The notes below the pieces were generated by a model. That model did not search any database and was not told the origin of the DNA. It was given only the letters and a program-made list of their open reading frames with translations. The position numbers and the translations under genes were made by a program. Positions 15,819 through 25,023 of a DNA stretch of 57,334 nt are shown here, one piece after another. Position 1 is the stretch's first letter, and every line of letters begins with the position of its first letter. The stretch lies in assembly GCA_003818205.1 (NCBI GenBank), contig RPRQ01000026.1, positions 1 through 57,334 on the forward strand, written 5' to 3'. Origin of the DNA: Bacteroidales bacterium (GTDB lineage Bacteria; Bacteroidota; Bacteroidia; Bacteroidales; Tenuifilaceae).

Positions 15819-18476
15819 ATGAGAAATTGGAAATTATCCTTCTGCTTTGCTATAATGTTACTATTCGCAAATAGTTCATTGGCTCAGGAAGCACATCTTA
15901 TATCAGATGTCCCATACAGAAATCTTGTTCACGATCAGTTCCTAAAGAGTAAATCATTAGCACAAGGAAGAACCAATGCGCTTTTCGACGTTTTTAATAA
16001 CCCAATATCCCTCGAACAAAAGGAGGCTCTTGAATTCCTATACGCTTTTATGCCCTTGAGCGATTTGGCAATGCACAACGGCGAATACGTTCTGGCTCAA
16101 GCAAAAACAGCCCTGCAAGCAAGAGAATACTTTACTTGGGGGAAAATTATCCCCGAGGATATTTTCAGACATTTCGTTCTCCCCTACCGAATCAATAATG
16201 AGTACACCGATACTGCCCGTCAGGTCTTCTTCAAGGAGATAAAAAATAGAATTAAAGGGATGAGCATGTACGATGCAGCCCTTGAGGTTAACCATTGGTG
16301 CCACGAAAAGGTAATCTATAAAGCTTCCGATGAGCGTACCTCTGGTCCACTAACAACCGTAAGGAATGCGCTTGGTCGATGTGGTGAGGAATCGACCTTT
16401 ACTGTTTCTGCATTACGCTCGGTTTGCATCCCTGCCCGTCAGGTTTATACCCCACGCTGGGCGCATACCGACGATAATCATGCTTGGGTTGAGGTTTGGA
16501 TCGATGGTAAATGGTACTATCTAGGTGCCTGTGAGCCTGAACCCGAATTGAATATGGGTTGGTTTTCTGCACCGGTAAAAAGAGCAATGATGACCCATAC
16601 CGTTGTATTTGGACAGTATCAGGGTTCGGAAGAAAAATTACAACTCGACGAAAAGTTTACCCGTGTAAACCTCCTTGCAAACTATACCTCAACAAGAGAG
16701 GTTCCTGTGAAGATTTACGATATAAATGGTAAGCCTGCAGCTAAGACCAAGGTTGAGTTTATGCTCTACAACTACGCTGAGTTCTATCCTATAGCAACTA
16801 AGTACACCGACAAGAAGGGATTCTGCTCTACTATTACTGGTTATGGCGATTTGATAGTTTGGGCATCGAAGGGTGGAAATTACGGGTATCAAAAAGTTTC
16901 GGGACAATCTGACGATACCATAATTATCAAACTTAACCAACCTATAAATAGAGCATTCACTGAAACCTTTGATATTACACCTCCCGCTCTACAGGCTATT
17001 CCCTCTGCCGATCCTATTAAAGCAGCAACAAATAACATAAGATTACAACAGGAGGATATTATCCGAAATCGGTATATTTCAACATTTATCGATTCAGCCG
17101 CTAGTCAAAAACTAGCAATAAGCAAGGCGTTGAATCTTAATGAGGTTTCATCATTTCTGATTAATAGTAGAGGCAACTGGAAAGAGATTTACACCTTTAT
17201 TAATACGCTTGCGAATAAAGATACGGCAAATGGAATGGCCATACTCAGGAATATCTCCGAAAAAGACCTACACGATGCTCTGTCCTCAACGTTGAACGAC
17301 CATCTAAAGTGTATCAATGCATATCTTAGCGTTGATAAAAGCATTAGCAAAAATGACTTTGATAAATATATTCTTGCACCCCGTATTGGTCGTGAGTTTG
17401 TAACCAGCTGGAGAAGCTATCTGCAAAAAGCATTTACAAAAACTGAGGCTGAAAAATTCCGTAATAACACCCAATCCCTTATTCAATGGATTGCTCAGAG
17501 CATTAAAATTGATACTTTAAACAATTACTATAACGTTCCGCTTAGCCCCGAAAGCGTTTACGAAATGAGGGTTGCCGATAAGTATTCACGCGATCTCTTC
17601 TTTGTTGCCATGTGCCGTAGCTTTGGTATTGCAGCCCGACTTGAACCTGCAACCTGTAAACCTCAGTACTTGCAAAGTAATAAATGGATTGATGTACTAT
17701 TCGAGAAACAGATTATTGCCGAATTGCCAAAGGGTGAAGTTATTCTGATTAACCAATCGGAAGATAAAAACTTTATTCCCCAATACTATACCCACTATAC
17801 CGTTGCTCGCCTCGACAAGGGTCAATTCACCACCCTCGATTATGAGTTTGACCAAAATCTTAAAACATTCCCATGTACGCTTAACCTCGAAACTGGCTAT
17901 TATCGATTGATGACAGGGAATAGACTTAACGATGGCTCGGTAAAATGTAGAATTGAATTTTTCAATGTTGAGAAGGGCTCTAAAATTAACCTTCCAATTA
18001 TTGTATTACCCATCGAAGCACAAACAGGTATTTTAGGAAAAGCCGAAACGTCAGCGGGGTTTAAATCGCTCGACGATATAGATTTTATGCTAAGTTGCTT
18101 TATGAATTTAAAGGATAAAGACTTAGTTGTGGCTGTAATTGACCCCGATAAAGAACCCACAAAACACCTCATGGAGGATATTCAACTTGTTAAGAAAGCA
18201 TTTGATGAATGGGGCGGACATTTGCTTTTGATTGTTGCTAAAGATAAACTGAATAAAGTCTTTGACCCATCAGTTTATAAGAATTTACCATCAAATTGCT
18301 TTTTTGGCTATGACCCAACTGGAGATATTACCAATGCCATCGATTTAATGTGCGGACAAAACCTTGGGGCACAATATCCGCAAGTATCAATTATTAATGC
18401 CAATGGGAAAATTATCTTCTACTCCGAGGGGTATAGCATTGGGATGGGAGAAACGATTTTGAAGAATTTAAAATGA
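15819..18476 (+). CDS. Secreted transglutaminase-like protein
   Basis: 885 residues with a signal peptide (about 1-22, LLFANSSLAQ). The transglutaminase core lies at about 120-240: GRCGEESTFTVSALRS holds the nucleophilic Cys (about 188), NHAWVEVWIDGKWYYLG holds the His (about 222) and the following acidic position. A carboxypeptidase-regulatory-like beta domain (about 295-375) and a second cysteine-bearing stretch resembling a degenerate transglutaminase repeat (about 560-640, YSRDLFFVAMCRSFGIAARLE) follow. The last 110 residues (VVAVIDPDKEPTKHLMEDI through YPQVSIINANGKI) look like a thioredoxin-like fold without a CxxC. In this family the core usually acts as a protease or cross-linker; the substrate is unknown. 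It starts 51 bases after the SPOR gene. Confidence 0.75.
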   Translation: MRNWKLSFCFAIMLLFANSSLAQEAHLISDVPYRNLVHDQFLKSKSLAQGRTNALFDVFNNPISLEQKEALEFLYAFMPLSDLAMHNGEYVLAQAKTALQAREYFTWGKIIPEDIFRHFVLPYRINNEYTDTARQVFFKEIKNRIKGMSMYDAALEVNHWCHEKVIYKASDERTSGPLTTVRNALGRCGEESTFTVSALRSVCIPARQVYTPRWAHTDDNHAWVEVWIDGKWYYLGACEPEPELNMGWFSAPVKRAMMTHTVVFGQYQGSEEKLQLDEKFTRVNLLANYTSTREVPVKIYDINGKPAAKTKVEFMLYNYAEFYPIATKYTDKKGFCSTITGYGDLIVWASKGGNYGYQKVSGQSDDTIIIKLNQPINRAFTETFDITPPALQAIPSADPIKAATNNIRLQQEDIIRNRYISTFIDSAASQKLAISKALNLNEVSSFLINSRGNWKEIYTFINTLANKDTANGMAILRNISEKDLHDALSSTLNDHLKCINAYLSVDKSISKNDFDKYILAPRIGREFVTSWRSYLQKAFTKTEAEKFRNNTQSLIQWIAQSIKIDTLNNYYNVPLSPESVYEMRVADKYSRDLFFVAMCRSFGIAARLEPATCKPQYLQSNKWIDVLFEKQIIAELPKGEVILINQSEDKNFIPQYYTHYTVARLDKGQFTTLDYEFDQNLKTFPCTLNLETGYYRLMTGNRLNDGSVKCRIEFFNVEKGSKINLPIIVLPIEAQTGILGKAETSAGFKSLDDIDFMLSCFMNLKDKDLVVAVIDPDKEPTKHLMEDIQLVKKAFDEWGGHLLLIVAKDKLNKVFDPSVYKNLPSNCFFGYDPTGDITNAIDLMCGQNLGAQYPQVSIINANGKIIFYSEGYSIGMGETILKNLK

Positions 18477-18503
18477 ATGAAGTATCTCAATAATTAATTT
18501 TTG

Positions 18504-18630
18504 ATGACAGAATAACGATTAACGATTTTTGATTTAAAGAACTAAAATCATGCAAACAAGCTATATTCATTGTTAGAGGTTAAAAAATCTGAAATCAATA
18601 TTCGTTAATCCCTGCCTGTCGGCAGACAGG
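18504..18630. repeat. Palindromic element upstream of cutC
   Basis: TAACGATTTTTGATTT is partly answered by AAATCAATATTCGTTA, beside the hairpin CCCTGCCTGTCGGCAGACAGG (18610-18630). It belongs to the same nested-palindrome type as the other intergenic elements. Confidence 0.45.
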
Positions 18631-18660
18631 CTTGTTCTTAAATCGATATATAATATAACA

Positions 18661-19395
18661 ATGTTAATTCTAGAAGTTTGCACCAACTCCATACAAAGTG
18701 CCATAAATGCTCAGCAAGCTGGTGCTCATCGCATTGAACTTTGCGAAAATTTGGAACAAGGGGGAACTACTCCATCCTATGGTTTGATAGCACAAGCACG
18801 TAAACATCTAAATATCAAAATAAATGTATTGATTCGTCCACGATCAGGCGATTTCCTTTATACCGACCAGGAATATGCAATCATCAAGGAAGATATTGCA
18901 ATGTGCAAGCAGCTGGGTGTTGATGGCATTGTTTGTGGAATTCTACTTCCCAATGGCGATATTGATGTTCCTCGCACCAAAGCATTGGTTGAACTGGCAA
19001 AACCCATGTCGTTTACATTCCATCGCGCTTACGATTTTACCAACGATCCATTCAAAGCGCTTGAAGATGTTATTTCAACCGGAGCAGACTGTCTGCTAAC
19101 CTCTGGACAACAGCCAACGGCTATACAAGGTGTTCATCTTATTTGGGACTTGGTTAAAACAGCCAAGGGTCGAATTACTATAATGCCTGGCAGCGGAGTA
19201 AATGCTGAAAATATTGAATACCTAATGGAAACTGGAACAACCGAGTTTCATATGAGTGGAACCGTTCCCATAGAAAGCGGCATGGCATTCCGAAAATGGG
19301 GTATGTCCTTAGGAAACCCTGAAACTGATTACAAAATCCTTGAGAGTAATATGGAGAAGATAAGGGCCGTTCTTGCCATTCTTCATAAACCATAA
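18661..19395 (+). CDS. cutC: CutC family protein (copper homeostasis)
   Basis: 244 residues, full family length. The N-terminus MLILEVCTNSIQSA, RIELCENLEQGGTTPS, INVLIRPRSGDFLYT, TFHRAYDF and ITIMPGSGVNAEN are the hallmark blocks of the TIM-barrel CutC family; the C-terminus ends WGMSLGNPETDYK...ILHKP. The historic link to copper tolerance is weakly supported across bacteria, so the exact role is uncertain. A fragment of a second cutC 3' end lies at 21212-21310. Confidence 0.93.
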   Translation: MLILEVCTNSIQSAINAQQAGAHRIELCENLEQGGTTPSYGLIAQARKHLNIKINVLIRPRSGDFLYTDQEYAIIKEDIAMCKQLGVDGIVCGILLPNGDIDVPRTKALVELAKPMSFTFHRAYDFTNDPFKALEDVISTGADCLLTSGQQPTAIQGVHLIWDLVKTAKGRITIMPGSGVNAENIEYLMETGTTEFHMSGTVPIESGMAFRKWGMSLGNPETDYKILESNMEKIRAVLAILHKP

Positions 19396-19474
19396 AAACA
19401 ACCGGCAGAATATAGATTCATAATAAAGGGTTCCTAATCACAGCAGCAAAAGATTTGCATAATTCCGAATTACC

Positions 19475-19508
19475 ATAAAAAACTCTGCCCGCCATTGCCG
19501 GGCAGAGT
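19475..19508 (-). terminator. Rho-independent terminator of the beta-helix lipoprotein gene
   Basis: ACTCTGCCCG (19482-19491) and CGGGCAGAGT (19499-19508) form a perfect 10-bp stem with a 7-base loop. On the minus strand a T-run follows. It lies 40 bases after the stop and could also serve cutC from the other side. Confidence 0.85.
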
Positions 19509-19548
19509 ATAATCAGGAATTTTCGTTTTTTACATTGAATATTTGATC

Positions 19549-20607
19549 CTATTTCCAATAATACACATTAACTAATGGTGACGTACAATTACTACTTTCA
19601 CGCATCTGTTTAACCCTAGCCACACTTATATTAGAATAGGTGTTTGAAAATACATACGCAAATTCTTTAGGATTACCCCGAATAACCACAGCATAATAAA
19701 CCTTTGGACCATAAAAGTTATTATTGTTTATCCTAATTCTGCTTCCCGCATCACAATTATAATTATTACCATGCATATCAAAATGATGACTTATTTGAGT
19801 TCCTCCAGTATTCCAAGCCTCGTTGTATCTAGCGTCGTAACTAGGTTGAGGACCAGGATTATTAGCATCTCCTCCGCCAGCAATGGCATGCCGATTGTTG
19901 TCAAAAATATTATGATGAATATAAGCATATCCAGCATCGCTAACCATTACACCATAACCCAATCCTTCATCAAGAATTATTTCTCCAGCAGAATTTTTCC
20001 ATACATTAAGCGCAATATTGTCATGAATTTTATTTGCGTAAACTTCATTACCTATACTACAAGTGGTAGAAATTGCTGCACCCGGAAACCCTGAAATGTC
20101 ACAGTTTTGAACTTTACCATAATTCGCATTCGGTCCAAAGTTGATTCCACTGGCACCACTAAAATTCCAATTGCTTCCAGCAGAAGTCCATGGACCTTTG
20201 ATTATTAATCCTTCAATGGTCACATGCTCCCCATTAGTCAAAAACAAGGTACATTTCCGAGGAAGATATGGCGCTGCTATTGTCTTTCCGCCCACTCCAT
20301 ACGATGTCCCACCACCCGAAATCGTTGTGTTAGCCGGGATATTGATAGAATAATCACTAACACTATTAATATCGGCAGTTATTTCAATAACGCCACCACT
20401 GTTATTTTTTTCTATCTCATATAAGCAAGCCCTCAACTCTTGCCAAGTTGAAGCACTGTAATTAGCCCTTGAGACATTCTTTTTTGGTGTAAGATCTACC
20501 CCCAAATTAGAATCAACTTTTTGTGGTTCAGATATATCTTCTTTATCACAACCTATAAATAAGCTGCCAATAAAAAGCAAACTGATAAGCATCTTTAATT
20601 TAATCAT
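19549..20607 (-). CDS. Right-handed beta-helix lipoprotein (pectate-lyase-like)
   Basis: 352 residues. The signal peptide ends in a lipobox (LFIGC, Cys20). After a short linker the sequence reads as a right-handed parallel beta-helix: INIPANTTISGGGTS, CTLFLTNGEHVTIEGLIIKG, GKVQNCDISGF, AYIHHNIFDNNRHAI, IRINNNNFYGPK. The asparagine ladders and the TISGGG-like and IHHNIF motifs resemble polysaccharide lyase family 1, but the catalytic Arg and calcium-binding Asp set could not be confirmed by eye, so it may be a non-lyase helix protein. It stands alone between convergent cutC and the divergent pst operon. Confidence 0.7.
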   Translation of the reverse strand: MIKLKMLISLLFIGSLFIGCDKEDISEPQKVDSNLGVDLTPKKNVSRANYSASTWQELRACLYEIEKNNSGGVIEITADINSVSDYSINIPANTTISGGGTSYGVGGKTIAAPYLPRKCTLFLTNGEHVTIEGLIIKGPWTSAGSNWNFSGASGINFGPNANYGKVQNCDISGFPGAAISTTCSIGNEVYANKIHDNIALNVWKNSAGEIILDEGLGYGVMVSDAGYAYIHHNIFDNNRHAIAGGGDANNPGPQPSYDARYNEAWNTGGTQISHHFDMHGNNYNCDAGSRIRINNNNFYGPKVYYAVVIRGNPKEFAYVFSNTYSNISVARVKQMRESSNCTSPLVNVYYWK

Positions 20608-21211
20608 AGTTTTCTCTTTTTTAGTTTATTACTATTTTAGTTTATTGCTCGTAAAACTCCAACTTATTAGCCCAAATTACAAATGAGCAATTTTTGTAAT
20701 TGAGCTCCTCTATAATATTCCTTGTGGGTAGGTCAAGAATAGAAGAATAAGTTGGGGGAAAATTATTCGCTTAAGCTTCATCTATATAAAATTATACAAT
20801 TTTTGTAACTATTCACCACGGAGAAACAGCCCGTCCCGATGTATCGGGAGAGGGCACAGAGTTTCCCAGAGAAAATATTTATGTTTTTCGTGTTAGTGAT
20901 TATTTTGCATTTTGATACTCAGTCGTTTTTTTATAATTGCCTCTCCCGATAAATCGGGACAAGTTGTGGCTCTCCGTGATCTCTCCCGATACATCGGGAC
21001 GGGCTATGTCTCCCCTTGATTTGAATAGAACAAAGAGAATAAGTTATGCAATTTCAGCATAATTGAATGTGATAAACGGTAGAAAATAATGATGAATGGT
21101 AGAAATAAAGGATTAGTGGTAATATGTTGAAAACTATATTTTGAAAAAAATAATTGCGTACTACTAATTTTCTCGTGAGAAGAACTGCTGCTTTGAGGTT
21201 ATATAATATCT
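20608..21211. other. Intergenic region with a large nested palindrome; no gene seen
   Basis: Apart from the promoter region of the minus-strand lipoprotein, this stretch holds the nested inverted repeat at 20819-21014. No coding frame has recognisable features. Confidence 0.5.
20819..21014. repeat. Nested palindromic element with TCCCGATnnATCGGGA cores
   Basis: The arm at 20819-20852 is nearly the exact reverse complement of 20981-21014. Each arm contains its own small palindrome (TCCCGATGTATCGGGA at 20834-20849, TCCCGATACATCGGGA at 20984-20999), and a third copy sits inside (20944-20959). Confidence 0.75.
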
Positions 21212-21310
21212 CCAAGATGGGGCATGACTTTAGGTAACCCCGAAACAGATTACAAAACCTTTGAAAGCAATATTGAGAAGATAAAGGCAGTACTGACTTT
21301 CCTTACATAA
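21212..21310 (+). pseudogene. Remnant of a second cutC (3' end only)
   Basis: From 21215 the frame reads RWGMTLGNPETDYKTFESN and ends in LTFLT and TAA at 21308-21310. This matches the C-terminus of the intact CutC (KWGMSLGNPETDYKILESN...). Only about 31 codons remain, with no start and nothing cutC-like upstream. The DNA differs at many third positions, so this is an old or transferred copy rather than a fresh duplication. Confidence 0.85.
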
Positions 21311-21312
21311 AA

Positions 21313-21413
21313 TTACCGCAGACCTGCCTTGTCGGCAGACAGGGGCGCAGTGTGCGCAGAGAAACTCAGCGTTCCCTGCCTACCGGCAGGCAGGTCTGCG
21401 TCTCCGCGGTTTA
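21313..21413. repeat. Palindromic element directly after the cutC remnant
   Basis: TACCGCAGACCTGCC near the left end is answered by GGCAGGTCTGCG and CCGCGGT at the right end; inner cores are GTCGGCAGAC and CCTGCCTACCGGCAGGCAGG. It separates the cutC remnant from the Pho boxes of the pst operon. Confidence 0.6.
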
Positions 21414-21426
21414 ACACTTCTTCCCC

Positions 21427-21475
21427 TTAACATTAAATTAACATCCCACCCAAATTCTTAACCTAGAGTTAACGT
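21427..21475 (+). promoter_or_regulatory. Two Pho-box-like direct repeats upstream of the porin-pst operon
   Basis: TTAACAT-TAAA-TTAACAT (21427-21444) and TTAACCT-AGAG-TTAACGT (21458-21475) are 7-4-7 direct repeats with 11-bp period. That is the layout bound by PhoB-type regulators in E. coli, where the word is CTGTCAT. The same word recurs upstream of five other transcription units here. A TTCCTTTG sequence near 21511-21518 may be the -7 box. Confidence 0.75.
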
Positions 21476-21545
21476 TCTCATAACCATGAGGCAATATATA
21501 TGCTATTCCTTTGTACAAGGAAAAAAAGGAAAAAACTAAAACTTT

Positions 21546-22856
21546 ATGAAAAAGAATTTAAACCTACTCTCAATTGTCTTTTTAGCATTCACAATGAATG
21601 CCTATGCTCAGGAATCAAACAACCCGATTGATACTCTTGCAGCCTATGTTCAGAAGATGAACACAACAGTAACCAACCAAAGCAAACTAAAAATCTCAGG
21701 TTACATTCAGTTTCAGTTCCAAAAAGCCGACACATTAGGGATTAACTCCTTTGCTGGTGGAAATTTTGACGCCAAAACCGATAACCGATTCAATGTTCGT
21801 AGGGGAAGAGTAAAATTTGCATACGCAGGAACGCTAAGCAATTATGTGTTACAGTTTGATGTTACAGAAAAAGGTCTTGGGATTAAAGATGCATATATGA
21901 ACTTTACGGACTCCTGGTTACAAGCCTTTACAGTAACAGGTGGAGTATTCAATAAACCATTTGGCTATGAAATTGCCTACTCATCATCGCAGCGCGAAAG
22001 CCCCGAGCGAGCAAGGTTTACACAAACCCTTTTCCCTGGAGAACGCGATTTAGGCGCAATGCTAACCTTTCAAATGCCAAAGGCATCACCTTGGAACTTC
22101 TTTAAGATTGACGCTGGTTTATTCGCAGGAAATGGCACAAACCCTGAATTTGATAAGAAGAAAGATTTCATCGGTAGGGTTGGAATTGTTAAACTAACCC
22201 CCAATGAAAAAATTAAATATAGTTTTGGATTATCATACTATAATGGCGGTGTTTATCAAGGTTCCGTTAATACATATAAGATTTGGGAGGACAATGGAGT
22301 AAAAACTTTCTTTAAAACCCCGATTGGAACGGATACCATTGGTTCTTTCCAAAAGAGAGAGTACAAAGGTTTTGATGCACAAATAACCATTGAAACCGTA
22401 ATCGGATTAACATCACTACGTGGTGAATACGTAATGGGAATACAACCGGGTCAGAGCAAAACATCAACTAGTCCAACAACTGATTTCACAAAGGTAACTG
22501 CACCAGCAACTGCACCTGATACATATATCAGAAACTTTAAAGGAGGATACATTTACTTTGTTCAGTCGATATCTCATACCCCTATTACCCTTGTTGTTAA
22601 GTACGATTTCTACGACCCAAACACAAAAATAAATGGTAATAATATTGGCTTAACCACCACTGGGGCTAAAGTATCAACTGCTGCTGATCTTAAATATACT
22701 ACACTTGGATTAGGCGCAATCCTCGCCGTTTCAAATAACGTTAAAATAACCGCTTACTACGATATGGTTAAGAATGAGTCAAGCAGCAATTTAACAGGGT
22801 TTAGAAAAGATTTAAAAGATAACGTTTTCACGTTAAGAATACAGTATAAATTTTAA
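21546..22856 (+). CDS. Phosphate-selective porin (OprP/OprO family)
   Basis: 436 residues with a signal peptide (about 1-22, AFTMNAYAQ). The body is an outer-membrane beta-barrel: alternating hydrophobic strands such as LKISGYIQFQFQKAD, FNVRRGRVKFAYAGTL and NYVLQFDVTEKGLGIKDAY, ending in the typical terminal phenylalanine (VFTLRIQYKF). It matches the porin O/P family. First gene of the high-affinity phosphate uptake operon, 27 bases before pstS and directly behind two Pho-box-like repeats. It should pass phosphate across the outer membrane. Confidence 0.85.
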   Translation: MKKNLNLLSIVFLAFTMNAYAQESNNPIDTLAAYVQKMNTTVTNQSKLKISGYIQFQFQKADTLGINSFAGGNFDAKTDNRFNVRRGRVKFAYAGTLSNYVLQFDVTEKGLGIKDAYMNFTDSWLQAFTVTGGVFNKPFGYEIAYSSSQRESPERARFTQTLFPGERDLGAMLTFQMPKASPWNFFKIDAGLFAGNGTNPEFDKKKDFIGRVGIVKLTPNEKIKYSFGLSYYNGGVYQGSVNTYKIWEDNGVKTFFKTPIGTDTIGSFQKREYKGFDAQITIETVIGLTSLRGEYVMGIQPGQSKTSTSPTTDFTKVTAPATAPDTYIRNFKGGYIYFVQSISHTPITLVVKYDFYDPNTKINGNNIGLTTTGAKVSTAADLKYTTLGLGAILAVSNNVKITAYYDMVKNESSSNLTGFRKDLKDNVFTLRIQYKF

Positions 22857-22883
22857 TACGAGTTTACTTAAAAATGAAATACA

Positions 22884-23696
22884 ATGAAAAGAGTAATTAT
22901 TTCAGTCATCGCGCTAGCCTTTGCAATCAACGGACAAGCGCAACGCATTAAGGGTAGCGATACCATGCTTCCACTATCGCAGAAAGAGGCAGAATCGTAC
23001 ATGAAAACCAATAGCACCTTTAAAGTAACCGTAACGGGTGGTGGTAGCGGTGTGGGTATAGCTGCGCTAATTGATAATACAACGGATCTAGCTCAGTCTT
23101 CTCGTAAAATCAAAATGGACGAAAAGATTAAACTACAAGAATCGGGTGTTACCTACAAAGAGGTAATTGCAGCGTACGATGCTCTTGCAGTGGTTGTTAA
23201 CCCAAACAATGGTGTTAGCCAGCTAACCCGTGAGCAGCTTGAAGGGATTTTTATCGGAAAGATTAAAAACTGGAAAGAGGTAGGTGGCGATGATGCTAAG
23301 ATTATCGTTTACTCACGCGAAACCAGCTCAGGTACCTACGAGTTCTTCAAGGAGCATGTTATGAATAAAAAGAATTTTGCTAACGATGTACTTAGTATGC
23401 CTGCTACTGGAGCAATTATCCAAAGTGTTAGCCAAACTAAAGGTGCTATAGGATATGTAGGTTTAGCATACCTCGATAAAAGTGTAAAAGCCATAAAAGT
23501 ATCCTATGATAAGGGTAAAAATTACGTAGAACCATCAATGGTAAATGCCAAAAACAAAACGTATCCTGTTGTTCGTCCACTTTACTACTACTATAGCACA
23601 AAGGTTGAAAATAAGGTAAAACCTTATCTTGATTTTGTTCTATCAGCAGAGGGACAAAAGATTGTTGAATCAGTTGGTTATGTTCCTTTAAAGTAA
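22884..23696 (+). CDS. pstS: Phosphate ABC transporter substrate-binding protein PstS
   Basis: 270 residues with a short signal peptide (about 1-19, AFAINGQA). IKGSDTMLPLSQ, VTGGGSGVGIAALIDN, DLAQSSRKIK, GIFIGKIKNWKEVGG and YSRETSSGTYEFFKE are the phosphate-coordinating and lobe motifs of the PstS-like family. It captures phosphate in the periplasm and hands it to PstC/PstA. Second gene of the porin-pst operon. No lipobox is visible, so it is probably soluble. Confidence 0.93.
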   Translation: MKRVIISVIALAFAINGQAQRIKGSDTMLPLSQKEAESYMKTNSTFKVTVTGGGSGVGIAALIDNTTDLAQSSRKIKMDEKIKLQESGVTYKEVIAAYDALAVVVNPNNGVSQLTREQLEGIFIGKIKNWKEVGGDDAKIIVYSRETSSGTYEFFKEHVMNKKNFANDVLSMPATGAIIQSVSQTKGAIGYVGLAYLDKSVKAIKVSYDKGKNYVEPSMVNAKNKTYPVVRPLYYYYSTKVENKVKPYLDFVLSAEGQKIVESVGYVPLK

Positions 23697-23702
23697 TTAA
23701 AA

Positions 23703-23779
23703 ACCACAGAGACACAGAGAACTCGGAGAACCACAGGAGATTATATGATTCTTCTCTGTGCCCTCCGTGTCTCCGTGGT
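23703..23779. repeat. Palindromic element between pstS and pstC
   Basis: ACCACAGAGACACAGAG at the left is answered by CTCCGTGTCTCCGTGGT at the right, with ATATGATT near the centre. It fills almost the whole pstS-pstC spacer and would fold in the mRNA. Confidence 0.7.
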
Positions 23780-23794
23780 AAGATTTAAACCATA

Positions 23795-25009
23795 ATGAAA
23801 ACAAAACCTTTCCATAAAAAGCTGTTTGAGAAGATAATCGAAGGGATACTTGCCCTAAGCGGAAGTATTACAAGCCTTGCAGTTCTTCTGATAGTGATCT
23901 TCCTATTCAAGGAGGGTCTTGGTCTTTTTAACCGCAGCCCAATCTCCGAAGGTTTTGTGCTTGCTGTGAATAAAGACAATCCTATTTCTAAGATCGATGC
24001 TAAACTGGTTAAACAGATATTCGACCAAGAGATAACCAATTGGGAAACGGTTGGAGGAAAAAAGGATTCGATAATTCTTTTCCATCTCGATGATATCAAC
24101 TCAATATACACCGAAGCCCAAATAGGCGAAAACCTAGAGAATCTGCCAAACTGCATAAGCAATGTGGTTGATAGCATTGGCGGAATTGTGGCGTTTGTGC
24201 CAAAGTCATATATCAAAAGCGATTTTAAGGGAAAGGTAATTGAACCTGTTAACATAACCCCAAAGGAGTTTTTACTAGGGAAAGAGTGGTATCCAACCGC
24301 CGAACCCTCAGCGCAGATGGGGGTTCTCCCAATTTTACTCGGTACGCTTTGGGTTAGCTTGGGGGCAATTCTCCTTTCACTACCACTAGGACTAGCAGTA
24401 GCAATCTATATGGCAGAAATAGCCAATGCGAGAGTCCGAAATACCTTTAAGCCAATCATTGAGCTGCTAGCAGGGATACCATCGGTTATCTACGGTTTCT
24501 TTGGGTTAGTGGTTATAGTGCCTTTTATTCAAAGTATCTTTAACCTACCTGTTGGCGAAACGGCATTAGCAGGAAGTATTATCCTAGCCATAATGGCTCT
24601 GCCAACCATTATCACAATTGCAGAGGACTCTTTAAGAACAACACCTCGCTCGATGAAAGAGGCAAGTTTGGCGCTTGGTGCAAGCCGTTGGCAAACTATC
24701 TACAGAATTGTTATACCCTATTCTATATCGGGAATTACTGCAGCAGCAATTCTTGGAATAGGCCGAGCAATTGGTGAAACCATGGCTGTTCTAATGGTTA
24801 CAGGTAATGCGGCGGTTATTCCAAGCTCATTCCTCGAACCTGTGCGAACTATTCCTGCAACTATTGCAGCAGAATTAGGAGAATCTCCTAAGGATGGGCT
24901 TCATTATCAGGCCCTATTTATCCTTGGAAGTATACTATTTATTATGACCCTCATTATCAACCTAACGGTTGAGTATATCTCATCGCGAAACAAATTGGGA
25001 AAAAGATAA
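23795..25009 (+). CDS. pstC: Phosphate ABC transporter permease PstC with a PstS-like periplasmic insertion
   Basis: 404 residues, about 100 longer than typical PstC. The first membrane helix is at about 18-38. Residues about 50-155 then form a periplasmic domain that aligns with PstS: IFDQEITNWETVGGKKDSII parallels IFIGKIKNWKEVGGDDAKII of the neighbouring PstS, and SIGGIVAFVPKSYI parallels GAIGYVGLAYLDKS. From about 175 the normal permease core follows (GTLWVSLGAILLSLPLGLAVA, GIPSVIYGFFGLVV, EASLALGASRWQTIYRIVIP), including the EAA loop that docks PstB. The inserted lobe lacks the SSGTYEF loop, so it may not bind phosphate alone. Confidence 0.9.
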   Translation: MKTKPFHKKLFEKIIEGILALSGSITSLAVLLIVIFLFKEGLGLFNRSPISEGFVLAVNKDNPISKIDAKLVKQIFDQEITNWETVGGKKDSIILFHLDDINSIYTEAQIGENLENLPNCISNVVDSIGGIVAFVPKSYIKSDFKGKVIEPVNITPKEFLLGKEWYPTAEPSAQMGVLPILLGTLWVSLGAILLSLPLGLAVAIYMAEIANARVRNTFKPIIELLAGIPSVIYGFFGLVVIVPFIQSIFNLPVGETALAGSIILAIMALPTIITIAEDSLRTTPRSMKEASLALGASRWQTIYRIVIPYSISGITAAAILGIGRAIGETMAVLMVTGNAAVIPSSFLEPVRTIPATIAAELGESPKDGLHYQALFILGSILFIMTLIINLTVEYISSRNKLGKR

Positions 25010-25023
25010 GAGTATGAAGCAGC

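Noticed and set aside
20819-21014. Possible CRISPR-like array of TCCCGATnnATCGGGA units
   Set aside because: Only three units with irregular spacing and no spacers of constant length; the outer arms show it is a nested palindrome.
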